From positions 1-7,425 of the forward strand of contig JAJZUN010000123.1 in assembly GCA_021848555.1 (NCBI GenBank): 7,425 nt of DNA. The letters are read 5' to 3'. The notes below the pieces were generated by a model, which was not told where the DNA came from, did not search any database, and was given only the letters and a program-made list of their open reading frames with translations. Of the stretch, positions 1 through 6,361 are shown piece after piece. Each line of letters opens with the position of its first letter. Positions within the stretch are counted from its first letter, which is position 1. The translations under genes and the position numbers were made by a program. Source of the stretch: Pseudomonadota bacterium. Its GTDB lineage: Bacteria; Pseudomonadota; Gammaproteobacteria; Burkholderiales; SG8-39.

Positions 1-112
1 CGCCATCGACACGCAGTCCCCCGACGAAGGTGACGTTGCCTTCGATGGTGGTGCCGGCGCCAATCAGGCTGTCGATGCGGCTCTGCGGCTTGCTCGCTTT
101 TTTGCGGAACAT
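1..112 (-). CDS. Bactofilin (polymer-forming cytoskeletal protein), N-terminal fragment
   Basis: The first 37 codons of a minus-strand gene run off the left edge of the window. The product begins MFRKKASKPQSRIDSLIG and continues with an AGTTIEGNVTF-type segment followed by GGLRVDG. A short basic N-terminus leading into a 'linking' motif and then the G-rich first rung of a right-handed beta-helix is typical of bactofilins (DUF583, often called CcmA), which polymerise without nucleotide into membrane-associated filaments involved in cell shape and wall synthesis. The ATG at 112 is preceded by a good ribosome binding site, AAGGGGG (125-119), six bases upstream. It lies 92 bases after the coiled-coil membrane protein gene in the same direction, so the two may share a transcript. 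Only the N-terminus is visible; family assignment is fairly secure, function inferred from the family. Confidence 0.85.
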   Translation of the reverse strand, partial: MFRKKASKPQSRIDSLIGAGTTIEGNVTFVGGLRVDG

Positions 113-204
113 GGACTACCCCCTTAAAGGTTCTGACTAAGCGAGGGACTGCACCTCCTCGCCCTCCCTGCAGCAAAGGCTGTCGCTAGGCTCCCTTGCC
201 GCTA

Positions 205-951
205 CTAGGACAGATTGAAGCTCTGCGTCGCGCGCACCTGGGTGGAACCGGATTCGAAAATCCGCACGCGCACCATTTTCACGCGCGCGTCCCGCGCCAC
301 GCGGAACGTGCCCTCGACCCGCTGGAAGTACTTGAAACTGATCCTATAAGCCTGGGCGGCCCCGTCTTCGGGGAGGGTGATAATAGCATCTTTGTCCCCG
401 TCCTGCAGCGTCACCAGCAGCTGCAAACTGCCCTGGAAAGGCTTGTCGCGCCGGCCGCCCTGCAGCAGCAACAGCCGGTAGCGAAACTCGCCCGGCAGCG
501 CGCCCGGGTCCACGCGGAAGCGGTTGATCAACAGCGTGTTGTCCCGCTGCTCGCTCGGGATCAGGTTCTCGAAAAACGCCAGATCCTCCTTCAGCCCGGC
601 GTTCTCGTCTTCCAGCGCCTTCACCTGCCTCCCCAACTGGGTCTGGGCGGTGCGCTCGATCTGCAGCTTGCTTTCGCTGGCGTTGACGCTGGCGCGCAAC
701 TCCGCGGTTTCCTTGGACAGCTTGCCGACGCTCTCGCGCAACTGCGACAATTCCTGATCGGCTTCGCTGCGGTCGAACCCGGCGAAGCGCCGCCCGGCAT
801 CGTAAATCCAGGCCGCCAGGGCAAAGGAGCAGGACAGCACCACGACCAGTCCGAGCATGCGCCAGTACCACGCGACATGGGTCTGCACCGTCATGCGCGG
901 CGCCGATATGCCGAAGCGCTGGCGGATTCGTCTCAGCAGGTTCGGCGGCAT
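205..951 (-). CDS. Conserved membrane-anchored coiled-coil protein (DUF6776-like), function unknown
   Basis: A 248-aa protein. Residues 1-31 are basic and cytoplasmic in character. Residues about 32-52 form one hydrophobic segment (MLGLVVVLSCSFALAAWIY) suited to a membrane anchor. Residues about 60-130 are rich in E, Q, L and K with heptad-like spacing and probably form a coiled coil. The remaining 120 residues look like a compact beta-rich domain (LLINRFRVDPG, EFRYRLLLLQGG, VKMVRVRIFESG). There is no signal-peptidase site, so the coiled coil and C-terminal domain probably face the periplasm. It resembles uncharacterised betaproteobacterial proteins found between argC and bactofilin genes (DUF6776, from memory). 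The start at 951 is eight bases after the argC stop, with only a weak upstream TAGG, suggesting translational coupling; an internal ATG at 894 is possible but has no better ribosome site. The gene lies just upstream of a bactofilin, so a role with the filament is a reasonable guess, not a demonstration. Confidence 0.85.
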   Translation of the reverse strand: MPPNLLRRIRQRFGISAPRMTVQTHVAWYWRMLGLVVVLSCSFALAAWIYDAGRRFAGFDRSEADQELSQLRESVGKLSKETAELRASVNASESKLQIERTAQTQLGRQVKALEDENAGLKEDLAFFENLIPSEQRDNTLLINRFRVDPGALPGEFRYRLLLLQGGRRDKPFQGSLQLLVTLQDGDKDAIITLPEDGAAQAYRISFKYFQRVEGTFRVARDARVKMVRVRIFESGSTQVRATQSFNLS

Positions 952-959
952 TGCAGGGC

Positions 960-1988
960 CTACGGAAGGACCGGCACCTGGCGCAGGCCCAGCGACTCGT
1001 CCAAACCGAACATCAGGTTCATGTTCTGCACCGCCTGTCCCGAGGCGCCCTTGACCAGGTTATCGATGACCGACAGCACCACCAGGGTGTCGCCCCCCTG
1101 GGGCCGGTGCACCGCGATGCGGCAGGTGTTCGCGGCGCGCACCGAACGCGTGTCCGGATGACTGCCCGGCGGCAGCACGTCGACAAAAGGCTCGCCTGCG
1201 TAACGCTCCTGGTACAGGGCCTGGAAGTCGAGTTCGCGCGTGATGCGCGCGTACAGCGTGGCGTGGATGCCGCGTATCATCGGCGTCAGGTGCGGCACGA
1301 AAGTCATTCCGATCTCGCTGCCGATGATGTTCGCCAGGCATTGGACGATCTCGACGCCGTGGCGATGGCCCGGCACGCCGTAGGCCTTGAAATTGTCCGA
1401 GGCCTCGGAGAACAGGATGTGCGTCTCCGCCTTGCGTCCTGCGCCGCTGACGCCGGACTTGGCGTCGGCAATCAGGTGCCCGGCGTCGACCGCGCGCGCC
1501 TCGAGCAGGGGCAGCAAGCCGAGTTGCACCGCGGTCGGATAGCAGCCCGGGTTGGCGACGATGCGCGCCTTGCGCACCGCTTCGCGGTTGACCTCGGGCA
1601 GGCCGTAGACCGACTCGGGTATCAGCTCGGGGCAGGCATGCTTCACCTTGTACCATTTTTCCCATTCCGCGACGTTCTGGATGCGGAAATCGGCTGAAAT
1701 ATCGATCAGGCGCACCCCGGCGCCGACCAGCCGCCGCGCGTCATTCATGGCCACGCCGTGGGGCGTCGCGAAAAACACGACGTCGCACTGCTCCAGCGCA
1801 GCCTCTGCCGGATCGGAGAAAGCCAGATCGACGTGGCCGCGCAGGCTGGGAAACAGCTCGCTCACCACCATGCCCGCTTCCTTGCGCGAGGTAATTGCGC
1901 GCAAATCGGCCTGCGGATGCTGCGCCAGTATCCGCAGCAGTTCAACGCCGGTGTATCCCGTGCCCCCGACCACGCCTATCTTGATCAT
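960..1988 (-). CDS. argC: N-acetyl-gamma-glutamyl-phosphate reductase
   Basis: A 342-aa protein of the usual long (type 1) ArgC length. It catalyses NADPH-dependent reduction of N-acetyl-glutamyl 5-phosphate to the semialdehyde, the third step of arginine synthesis, in the cytoplasm. The N-terminus carries the dinucleotide-binding glycine motif [10 protein letters not shown] (residues 5-14). FFATPHGVA (72-80) and the active-site segment ANPGCYPTA, with catalytic Cys149, follow. KSGVSGAGR and the histidine-bearing [11 protein letters not shown] segment complete the substrate site. I chose the ATG at 1988 because it begins directly with the beta strand of the Rossmann fold (MIKIGVVGG) and has CGGAG (1999-1995) six bases upstream; the frame extends eight codons further with no comparable site. 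It follows the rpsI terminator and a weak candidate promoter, so it may be transcribed apart from the ribosomal genes. No defects seen. Confidence 0.97.
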   Translation of the reverse strand: MIKIGVVGGTGYTGVELLRILAQHPQADLRAITSRKEAGMVVSELFPSLRGHVDLAFSDPAEAALEQCDVVFFATPHGVAMNDARRLVGAGVRLIDISADFRIQNVAEWEKWYKVKHACPELIPESVYGLPEVNREAVRKARIVANPGCYPTAVQLGLLPLLEARAVDAGHLIADAKSGVSGAGRKAETHILFSEASDNFKAYGVPGHRHGVEIVQCLANIIGSEIGMTFVPHLTPMIRGIHATLYARITRELDFQALYQERYAGEPFVDVLPPGSHPDTRSVRAANTCRIAVHRPQGGDTLVVLSVIDNLVKGASGQAVQNMNLMFGLDESLGLRQVPVLP

Positions 1989-2015
1989 GTACAACTCCGT
2001 AAATGCCGCCAACTC

Positions 2016-2043
2016 AGTCTAACAGCCGACGAACGCGCACCAA
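2016..2043 (-). promoter_or_regulatory. Weak candidate promoter for argC
   Basis: On the minus strand TTGGTG (2043-2038) and TAGACT (2021-2016) are separated by 16 bases. They match the sigma70 boxes at 3 of 6 and 4 of 6 positions. The site lies between the rpsI terminator and argC, where a promoter is expected. The boxes alone would not be convincing. Confidence 0.3.
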
Positions 2044-2077
2044 AAAGACAAAAGCCGCCTCGAAGGGCGGCTTTGTC
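2041..2077 (-). terminator. Rho-independent terminator of the rplM-rpsI operon
   Basis: Read on the minus strand, a nine-base-pair stem (AAAGCCGCC with GGCGGCTTT; plus-strand arms 2066-2074 and 2051-2059) encloses a six-base loop and is followed by TGTCTTTTTG. The GC-rich stem, short loop and T-run make a textbook intrinsic terminator. It starts about 20 bases past the rpsI stop and lies before argC, so the ribosomal protein transcript should largely end here. Confidence 0.9.
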
Positions 2078-2096
2078 GTGTTTCCCGGGGCAGGTG

Positions 2097-2498
2097 TTAC
2101 CGCTTGGAGAACTGCTTTGCACGCCGCGCCTTGTGCAAGCCCACTTTCTTGCGCTCGACTTCGCGCGCATCGCGCGTCACCAGTCCGGCCTTGGACAGCG
2201 CCGGTTTGAGTGCGGGATCATACTCGATCAAAGCACGGGTAAGGCCGTGGCGCACCGCGCCGGCCTGGCCGGATTCGCCGCCGCCGTCCACGTTCACCTT
2301 GATGTCGAAGGTATTCAGGTGATCGGTCAGCACCAGCGGCTGGCGCACCACCATGCGACCGGTCTCACGGGCGAAATAGTCGTCCAGGGACTTGTCGTTG
2401 ACGACAAACTTGCCTTTGCCGGGCTTGATGAACACGCGCGCCACCGAAGTCTTGCGGCGGCCGGTGCCGTAGTTGTAATTGGTCTCAGGCATTGCCAT
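2097..2498 (-). CDS. rpsI: 30S ribosomal protein S9
   Basis: A 133-aa protein with all hallmarks of bacterial S9 (uS9). These are an N-terminal [17 protein letters not shown] segment, the [19 protein letters not shown] signature in the middle, and the basic [10 protein letters not shown] tail that reaches into the ribosomal P site. It is about three residues longer than common homologues because two in-frame ATGs occur at the start (2498 and 2492). The first has GGAG (2511-2508) nine bases upstream and is preferred; the second would be about 15 bases away. It follows rplM by three bases, the standard L13-S9 pair, and is presumably translated from the same message. It ends about 20 bases before the terminator hairpin. 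Confidence 0.98.
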   Translation of the reverse strand: MAMPETNYNYGTGRRKTSVARVFIKPGKGKFVVNDKSLDDYFARETGRMVVRQPLVLTDHLNTFDIKVNVDGGGESGQAGAVRHGLTRALIEYDPALKPALSKAGLVTRDAREVERKKVGLHKARRAKQFSKR

Positions 2499-2501
2499 TG
2501 A

Positions 2502-2930
2502 TTAAATCTCCAGCGCTTTGGGTTGCTGTGCGACGTGCGGATGCTCGCCGTCGGCGTACACCTTCAGTTTCTTGAACATGGCGTAGCCCAACGGTCCCTT
2601 GGGCAACATGCCCTTGACCGCTTTTTCCAGCGCCCGCCCCGGGAAACGCGCCTGCATCTTGCCGAAACTGGTTTGGGAAATCCCGCCCGGATAGCCGCTG
2701 TGGCGGTAATAAGTCTTGTCCGAGTCCTTGGCGCCGGTCACCCGCAGTTTGGCCGCATTGACGACCACGATGAAATCACCGGTATCAACGTGCGGCGTGT
2801 AGATGGTCTTGTGCTTGCCGCGCAGGCGCCGGGCGACCTCGACAGCGACGCGTCCGAGCACCTTGTCGGCGGCGTCGATAAGGAACCAGTCGCGTTTCAC
2901 TTCATGCGGCTTGGCGGAAAAAGTTTTCAT
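2502..2930 (-). CDS. rplM: 50S ribosomal protein L13
   Basis: A 142-aa protein, exactly the usual length of bacterial L13 (uL13), an early-assembly protein of the large subunit that binds 23S rRNA. Family landmarks include [18 protein letters not shown] near the N-terminus, [12 protein letters not shown] in the middle, and the C-terminal signature [19 protein letters not shown] followed by HPHVAQQP. The reading frame is open for 24 further codons upstream, but the ATG at 2930 matches the conserved MKTFSAKP start. The extra codons would overlap the -10 box of the strong promoter, so they are not translated. The predicted leader is only about 25 bases and has no strong Shine-Dalgarno sequence. 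First gene of the rplM-rpsI operon. Confidence 0.98.
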   Translation of the reverse strand: MKTFSAKPHEVKRDWFLIDAADKVLGRVAVEVARRLRGKHKTIYTPHVDTGDFIVVVNAAKLRVTGAKDSDKTYYRHSGYPGGISQTSFGKMQARFPGRALEKAVKGMLPKGPLGYAMFKKLKVYADGEHPHVAQQPKALEI

Positions 2931-2961
2931 GGGCTTGAACGGCTTCGCGGAAAAGGGCGTG

Positions 2962-2990
2962 ATTGTATGCCAGAGGCGGCCCGGTGTCAA
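2962..2990 (-). promoter_or_regulatory. Strong sigma70 promoter for rplM-rpsI
   Basis: On the minus strand a perfect -35 box TTGACA (2990-2985) and a near-perfect -10 box TACAAT (2967-2962) are separated by exactly 17 bases. Transcription would begin near 2955, about 25 bases before the rplM start codon. The near-consensus match fits the high expression needed for ribosomal proteins. Confidence 0.92.
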
Positions 2991-3003
2991 ACGAAACGCC
3001 ACT

Positions 3004-3032
3004 TTCGATACGCGGAACCGCCGGGCTAGAAT
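3004..3032 (+). promoter_or_regulatory. Candidate promoter for the OsmC-family gene
   Basis: A good -10 box TAGAAT (3027-3032) is preceded at 17 bases by TTCGAT (3004-3009), which matches only half of the -35 consensus. Transcription would begin near 3039, giving a leader of about 65 bases. The site is divergent from the rplM promoter and does not overlap it. Confidence 0.4.
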
Positions 3033-3103
3033 GCGCGCTCATTCGCCGGACGACCGCACCGGATCCGGCGCGGTTTTGATGTCTACGCTCAGGAAAATCG
3101 ATC

Positions 3104-3526
3104 ATGGAATGCAAAGTGAAATGGATAGACGGCGTGAGCTTCGTCGCCGAAACGGGCAGCGGCCACGCGCTGGTGATGGACGGCGCGCCCGAAGGCGGGG
3201 GGCGCAACCTCGGCCCGCGCCCCATGGAAATGGTGTTGCTGGGCACCGGCGGATGCAGCGCCTACGATGTGGTCGTGATCCTGAAAAAAAGCGGACAGGA
3301 GATCAGCGGCTGCAGCGTCGAACTGAAGGCGGAGCGCGCCGACTCCGACCCCAGGGTATTCACCCGCATCCACATGCATTTCGTATTGCGCGGCCGGAAT
3401 CTGAAGACCTCGATGGTGGAATCGGCGATCAAGCTTTCGCACCAGAAATACTGTTCCGCTTCGATCATGCTGGGCAAGACCGCCCAGATCACGCACGACT
3501 ACGAGATCGTGGCCGAGCCGGCGTGA
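3104..3526 (+). CDS. OsmC family protein (YhfA-like, predicted thiol peroxidase or redox protein)
   Basis: A 140-aa protein of the OsmC/Ohr fold. The two diagnostic cysteines are present: Cys51 in the GTGGCSAYDVV segment at the start of the long helix, and Cys117 in HQKYCSASIML. In characterised family members this pair reduces organic hydroperoxides. The YhfA-like branch to which this sequence seems to belong is less well characterised, so the substrate is unknown. Other visible landmarks are GAPEGGGRNLGPRPMEM before Cys51 and a terminal ITHDYEI strand. The ATG at 3104 has AGGA nine bases upstream. It is divergent from rplM and convergent with coq7, the stop codons being four bases apart with no visible terminator hairpin between them. 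Soluble and cytoplasmic, since there is no signal peptide. Family assignment is firm, physiological role inferred. Confidence 0.92.
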   Translation: MECKVKWIDGVSFVAETGSGHALVMDGAPEGGGRNLGPRPMEMVLLGTGGCSAYDVVVILKKSGQEISGCSVELKAERADSDPRVFTRIHMHFVLRGRNLKTSMVESAIKLSHQKYCSASIMLGKTAQITHDYEIVAEPA

Positions 3527-3530
3527 CCGC

Positions 3531-4160
3531 TCAGACCCAGTAGGAAACCCGGGTCATCGCACGCGCCGACAAGCGCATCGCGCGCTTCACCGGTTCAGGG
3601 AGTTCCGCCGCGCCCAGGCCGTAGGCGGTGCGCGCATGGGCGCTTTCGTCCTGTTTCATTTGCACCACGATGGCACGGGTTTTCGCGTCCTGCGGCGCAA
3701 GGCGCTCCAGATGCCCCTCCAGATGCGCCTCGACCTGGCGTTCGGTCTCGGCCAGAAAGCCCAGGTTCCAGCGTGTGCCGAATCTGCCGGCGGCATAGCC
3801 CAGGGCCAGCGACCCCGCATACCAAAACGGATTGAGCAGGCTCAAGCGTCCGCCCAGTTCGGTCACGCGCTGCTCGGTCCATGCCAGGTGCTCGGTTTCC
3901 TCGCTCGCCGCCTGTTCCAGCGCCCGCGTCACCGCCGCGTCGTCGCAAGACAGCGCCTGCCCTTGATACAGGGCCTGTGCGCAGACCTCGCCGCAGTGAT
4001 TCACCCGCATCAGCGCCGCCGCATGGCGCCTTTCGGCATCGGAGAGTTCCGCCTCGGGCAGCGTCGCGCCAGGCAGGGGACGCGCCGATGCCGGCTTCGC
4101 CGCCAGCGTGCGCAGCGCCTTGTCGAATTCAATGATCAGTTTGTCGAGGCTGGTGAACAT
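3531..4160 (-). CDS. coq7: Coq7-type di-iron hydroxylase of ubiquinone biosynthesis
   Basis: A 209-aa protein of the Coq7/CAT5 family. Members hydroxylate C6 of the demethoxy-ubiquinol ring late in ubiquinone synthesis, the step done by the flavoenzyme UbiF in E. coli. The carboxylate and histidine ligands of the di-iron centre are recognisable: Glu58 in [17 protein letters not shown], the E88-T-E-H91 ExxH motif, glutamates in the [15 protein letters not shown] helix (138-152), and the second ExxH in [15 protein letters not shown] (Glu172, His175). The hydrophobic [18 protein letters not shown] region (111-128) probably contacts the membrane and quinone. I chose the ATG at 4160 (MFTSLDKLI), the usual family N-terminus; an upstream extension of 22 codons is open but unconserved in appearance. 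No clear Shine-Dalgarno sequence is seen. Presence of Coq7 fits the betaproteobacterial assignment. It marks the end of the core block; accessory DNA begins beyond it. Confidence 0.95.
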   Translation of the reverse strand: MFTSLDKLIIEFDKALRTLAAKPASARPLPGATLPEAELSDAERRHAAALMRVNHCGEVCAQALYQGQALSCDDAAVTRALEQAASEETEHLAWTEQRVTELGGRLSLLNPFWYAGSLALGYAAGRFGTRWNLGFLAETERQVEAHLEGHLERLAPQDAKTRAIVVQMKQDESAHARTAYGLGAAELPEPVKRAMRLSARAMTRVSYWV

Positions 4161-4350
4161 GGCGGATTCTATTGTAGCGGATGGATGACCGCAGCTTGAC
4201 GGGCTTATTATCCGCTCTGCAATCAAATGAGTACTAATGATGGGTCATCTATCGCATTGCGCACTGCGAGCCACAAGGACCTTGCATGTTGTCCATAGCT
4301 AATGCACAATGTTGCTGAATATTGCCCCTTAACCGATAGAGATATTGCGC

Positions 4351-4803
4351 ATGCAAAATATCACTCTGGAGCAGTTGCGCGCTACCGCCAGCGCGGGAGG
4401 CGTTGTCGGCGTCACCTTGAGGGGCGAAGGCAGCGGTTTCTTCCTGCAAATCGCCACCCGTAGCGGTCAAAACGCCGTTTTATCCAAGGCCCGCAGCATC
4501 CAGCCGCGACGCTTCGGCAATCCCACATCCGCGCTTCTCGTGCTGCGCGAGCTTGGCATCGCCGTTGCCCAACTCGACGCGACCCAATGGGACCCGAACC
4601 AGAAGGAGATGAGCCAGAGCCGGGAAAACCGCGCAGAAGCCATGCGCGAGGCACACAAGGCCGCCGCTTATTCAAAGTGGCTGGCCGCCGAGATTCAGGA
4701 ATCCGTAGACGACCCCCGGCCAAGCATTCCGCATGATGAAGTCATGGCTGAAATGGACGCCGATATTGCCGCTTTGCCGGCTGTCAAGAGTAAGCGCGCA
4801 TGA
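4351..4803 (+). CDS. Antitoxin-like protein: ParC/KfrB-like N-terminal region with ParD/RelB-type C-terminal tail
   Basis: A 150-aa protein directly upstream of a ParE/RelE-type toxin. Residues 1-80 (MQNITLEQLRA, GFFLQIATRSGQNAVLSKAR, RFGNPTSALLVLRELGI) resemble small plasmid- and island-borne proteins of the ParC/KfrB-associated kind, as far as I can judge from memory. Residues about 105-145 (AYSKWLAAEIQES, DDPRPSIPHDEVMAEMDADI) strongly resemble the C-terminal toxin-binding helix of type II antitoxins. I infer that the tail neutralises the downstream toxin and that the N-terminal part binds DNA or another partner, replacing the usual ribbon-helix-helix. The linker (82-104) is polar and charged. 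The start is ATG 4351, with GAGA (4339-4342) eight bases upstream. No clear promoter is seen in the 190 bases before it, only poor box pairs. Antitoxin role is inferred mainly from context and the tail. Confidence 0.7.
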   Translation: MQNITLEQLRATASAGGVVGVTLRGEGSGFFLQIATRSGQNAVLSKARSIQPRRFGNPTSALLVLRELGIAVAQLDATQWDPNQKEMSQSRENRAEAMREAHKAAAYSKWLAAEIQESVDDPRPSIPHDEVMAEMDADIAALPAVKSKRA

Positions 4804-4827
4804 GCTACCACGCCTACAAGCTTACAC

Positions 4828-5139
4828 ATGAAACGAGAACGGCGCGTGACTGCCAAGAGCTATCGCGTTGAATGGCGTCCCATGGCCAGCGAGGATTTGC
4901 GCGGCATCGTCCGATACATCGGGAAGGACAACCCGGCGCTAGCCAAGAGTTTCGGCAAAGATCTGCGCAACAAGACCAAGCCTCTGGCACAGCATCCAGA
5001 GCTTGGCCGGCCCGGCCGTTTGCCGGGTATCCGAGAGCTTGTCGCGCACCCAAACTACATCGTCTTCTATCGTGTGCTGGCCGAGAGCCGCACCGTGCAA
5101 ATTTTGCGAGTGAAACACGCGGCACAACAAATACCGTAA
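4828..5139 (+). CDS. ParE/RelE-family toxin of a type II toxin-antitoxin pair
   Basis: A 103-aa protein with the ParE/RelE superfamily layout. A first strand (YRVEWRPMASEDLRGIVRYI) is followed by a helix, the PELGRPGRLPGIRELVAHPNYIVFYRV core, and a last strand ending in VQILRVKHAAQQIP. ParE-type members poison DNA gyrase and RelE-type members cleave mRNA on the ribosome. The GIRELVAHPNYIVFYRV core followed by ILRVKHAAQQ favours the ParE side, but target identity cannot be read from sequence alone. The start is uncertain. ATG 4828 has no Shine-Dalgarno match, whereas GTG 4846 has GAGA seven to ten bases upstream and gives a more typical 97-aa toxin (VTAKSYRVEW). The gap to the antitoxin stop is 24 bases from ATG 4828. 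No frame defects are visible, so it may be active. Its 3' two-thirds recur as a damaged copy at 6446-6647. Confidence 0.9.
   Translation: MKRERRVTAKSYRVEWRPMASEDLRGIVRYIGKDNPALAKSFGKDLRNKTKPLAQHPELGRPGRLPGIRELVAHPNYIVFYRVLAESRTVQILRVKHAAQQIP
4942..5139 (+). repeat. Direct repeat, copy 1 (3' two-thirds of the parE-like toxin gene)
   Basis: This stretch aligns to 6446-6647 in the same orientation. By hand I count about 19 mismatches over 198 aligned bases plus two 2-base insertions in the second copy, about 90% identity. Similarity begins at a shared GCCAAG and stops at the TAA stop codon on the other side. Many differences are at third codon positions, so the copies look like diverged paralogues, not a fresh duplication. 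The intervening 1.3 kb holds the HEPN/MNT pair. Confidence 0.88.
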
Positions 5140-5149
5140 AGGCTTGTCC

Positions 5150-5169
5150 GGGCGGACTTTGCTCCGCCT
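5150..5169 (+). terminator. Possible terminator hairpin after the toxin gene
   Basis: GGCGGA (5151-5156) can pair with TCCGCC (5163-5168) across a six-base loop, ten bases after the toxin stop. The downstream sequence is only moderately T-rich and has no continuous T-run, so this is a weak intrinsic terminator at best. It may instead simply protect the 3' end. Confidence 0.35.
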
Positions 5170-5230
5170 GTTATGAGTCTGATTATTTTGGCGAGGCCGG
5201 CTTCGTCTTCGTGTTGGTCTCGCGACAAAA

Positions 5231-5770
5231 CTATCTTTTTCTTCCCACGATGCCCGGCTTCCCAGCTGAAGTCCTCGGGCGCTGGGTTTCAGGTTCCGCG
5301 GCGGGCTCTTGCGATGGTTGATGCGACTGTTTGAACGCATTGAACATGAGCAACGCTTCTTCCTGGACGTTCGCCACCGCGCTCACCAAAGCGTCGACCA
5401 ATCCATGCGTTACGTCTATGGGATCCCCATCGTATTCGGACCTGTTTCTCAGCTTGTGAGCCTGAGAGAGTACCGCCTTGGCCCCTGCGGCCGCGGGCAA
5501 CAGCGCGTCAAGAAGTTCGTACAGGATGTATCGGTGACCCTTTTCGCCAGTCGGTCTGTATCCATGCATTTTAATGGCCGCGATGAGAAGAGCGTGCGCC
5601 GCCGAATTGGCGTTGCCGAAACGCCCCCGCAGCGTGTTGTCTTTCCTACTCGCGTCGCTTAGAAAATCTCCTGCGTCGTCGAGATGCTGCCGTATCTCTA
5701 CCACAGTTGCCGCATGAGGATTAACCCGGCCGATCTTTTCGAGCCCTTGCAACTGCTCGCTCAATCGCAT
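5231..5770 (-). CDS. HEPN-domain protein, predicted toxin of an MNT/HEPN pair
   Basis: A 179-aa, mostly helical protein. The core matches the HEPN layout: a long helix with GNANSAAHALLIAAIKMHGYRP (52-73), a helix around residues 78-91, and the conserved HKLRNRSEYDG segment (105-115) beginning the fourth helix. HEPN proteins are commonly ribonucleases with an R-x4-6-H motif. Here the R-N pair (108-109) is present but the usual histidine position reads S-E-Y, a variant I associate with HEPN proteins paired to winged-helix nucleotidyltransferases. Residues 145-179 form a P-, E-, R- and K-rich tail that looks disordered. The ATG at 5770 is preferred because GGAG lies six bases upstream; ATG 5776 abuts that GGAG. 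It overlaps the MNT gene by 50 bases, indicating translational coupling. If toxic, its partner should neutralise it by AMPylation or binding, as in the MntA-HepT model. Confidence 0.82.
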   Translation of the reverse strand: MRLSEQLQGLEKIGRVNPHAATVVEIRQHLDDAGDFLSDASRKDNTLRGRFGNANSAAHALLIAAIKMHGYRPTGEKGHRYILYELLDALLPAAAGAKAVLSQAHKLRNRSEYDGDPIDVTHGLVDALVSAVANVQEEALLMFNAFKQSHQPSQEPAAEPETQRPRTSAGKPGIVGRKR

Positions 5771-6356
5771 CTTCATCTCCAATCAGAAAAATCCGTTTCG
5801 ACGAGAGCAGGCGAGAAACGAATGCATTCCCGCTGTCGAACTTCTGCCCGAATTCTTCCGGCGAGTATAGAACCGGATTGACGGGCCGGCCAACTGCGCC
5901 TTCGGCAGCGGACAGGGCGTTTACCACAACCCGATACGAAATGCTCCCTACCACGCAAACGTCCACATCGCTGCCCGCCCGCTCTTGCCCGGTTGCCACC
6001 GATCCAAAGACGAAAGCGAAATCGATACCATCGAGAGCAGAAAGAATTTCGCGCAGGATATCGGCGAGTCCTGAGGTCTTGCGCGCGATCCCCCTCAGCT
6101 CCTCGAAAATCGGACAGTCTGGATTGGCCCGCAATGACCTGCGATTCCCGTCCCTCTCTTCCAGAACGATGCCCGCAGATGACAATAGATCGATCTCCTT
6201 CCCGATCATCGTGGGAGAGGCCCCGGCGTATCTGGCAAGTTCCCTCAGATGCCAGAATTTTTCCGGACGGGAAAAGAGAGCACCAATGGCGGCTTTTTTG
6301 GTTTTTCCAAATAGGGCGTCCGCTAAAGGGACATTGCGGCTAAGTTTGGAACGCAT
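5721..6356 (-). CDS. Winged-helix/MNT nucleotidyltransferase, predicted antitoxin of the HEPN pair
   Basis: A 211-aa protein with two parts. Residues about 10-80 form a winged helix-turn-helix (ALFGKTKKAAIGALFSRPEKFWHLRELARYAGASP, then GKEIDLLSSAGIVLEE). Residues about 100-195 are a minimal nucleotidyltransferase with the GS-x10-D-x-D metal and nucleotide motif: Gly118-Ser119 and Asp130-x-Asp132 in FVFGSVATGQERAGSDVDV. PVNPVLYSPEEF and KRIFLIGDEDAIE are landmarks shared with the known 'HTH plus nucleotidyltransferase' family. In the MntA-HepT system the partner is inactivated by AMPylation of a tyrosine, and Tyr113 of the HEPN neighbour is the analogous candidate. The ATG at 6356 is taken over an upstream TTG because the promoter lies immediately upstream. 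Codons such as TTA, CTA, TTT and AAA are frequent, unlike the core genes, suggesting acquisition. The HTH probably autoregulates the operon through the dyad upstream (inference). Confidence 0.88.
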   Translation of the reverse strand: MRSKLSRNVPLADALFGKTKKAAIGALFSRPEKFWHLRELARYAGASPTMIGKEIDLLSSAGIVLEERDGNRRSLRANPDCPIFEELRGIARKTSGLADILREILSALDGIDFAFVFGSVATGQERAGSDVDVCVVGSISYRVVVNALSAAEGAVGRPVNPVLYSPEEFGQKFDSGNAFVSRLLSSKRIFLIGDEDAIERAVARARKDRPG

Positions 6357-6361
6357 GCCAC

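Noticed and set aside
196..1161. Long plus-strand open frame opposite the coiled-coil gene and the end of argC
   Set aside because: It is the antisense shadow of two well-supported minus-strand genes in GC-rich DNA. Its product is low-complexity (A, Q, R, H rich) and there is no ribosome site.
951..1697. Plus-strand open frame of 248 codons opposite argC
   Set aside because: Fully antisense to argC, whose frame has conserved motifs; the opposite frame has none.
2931..3002. N-terminal extension of L13 by 24 codons
   Set aside because: It overlaps the near-consensus promoter and adds unconserved sequence before the family's normal MKTF start.
4161..4350. Promoter or operator for the parE-type module, including a GATGACC/GGTCATC inverted repeat
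   Set aside because: No box pair scores above chance level by eye, and the repeat arms are 52 bases apart.
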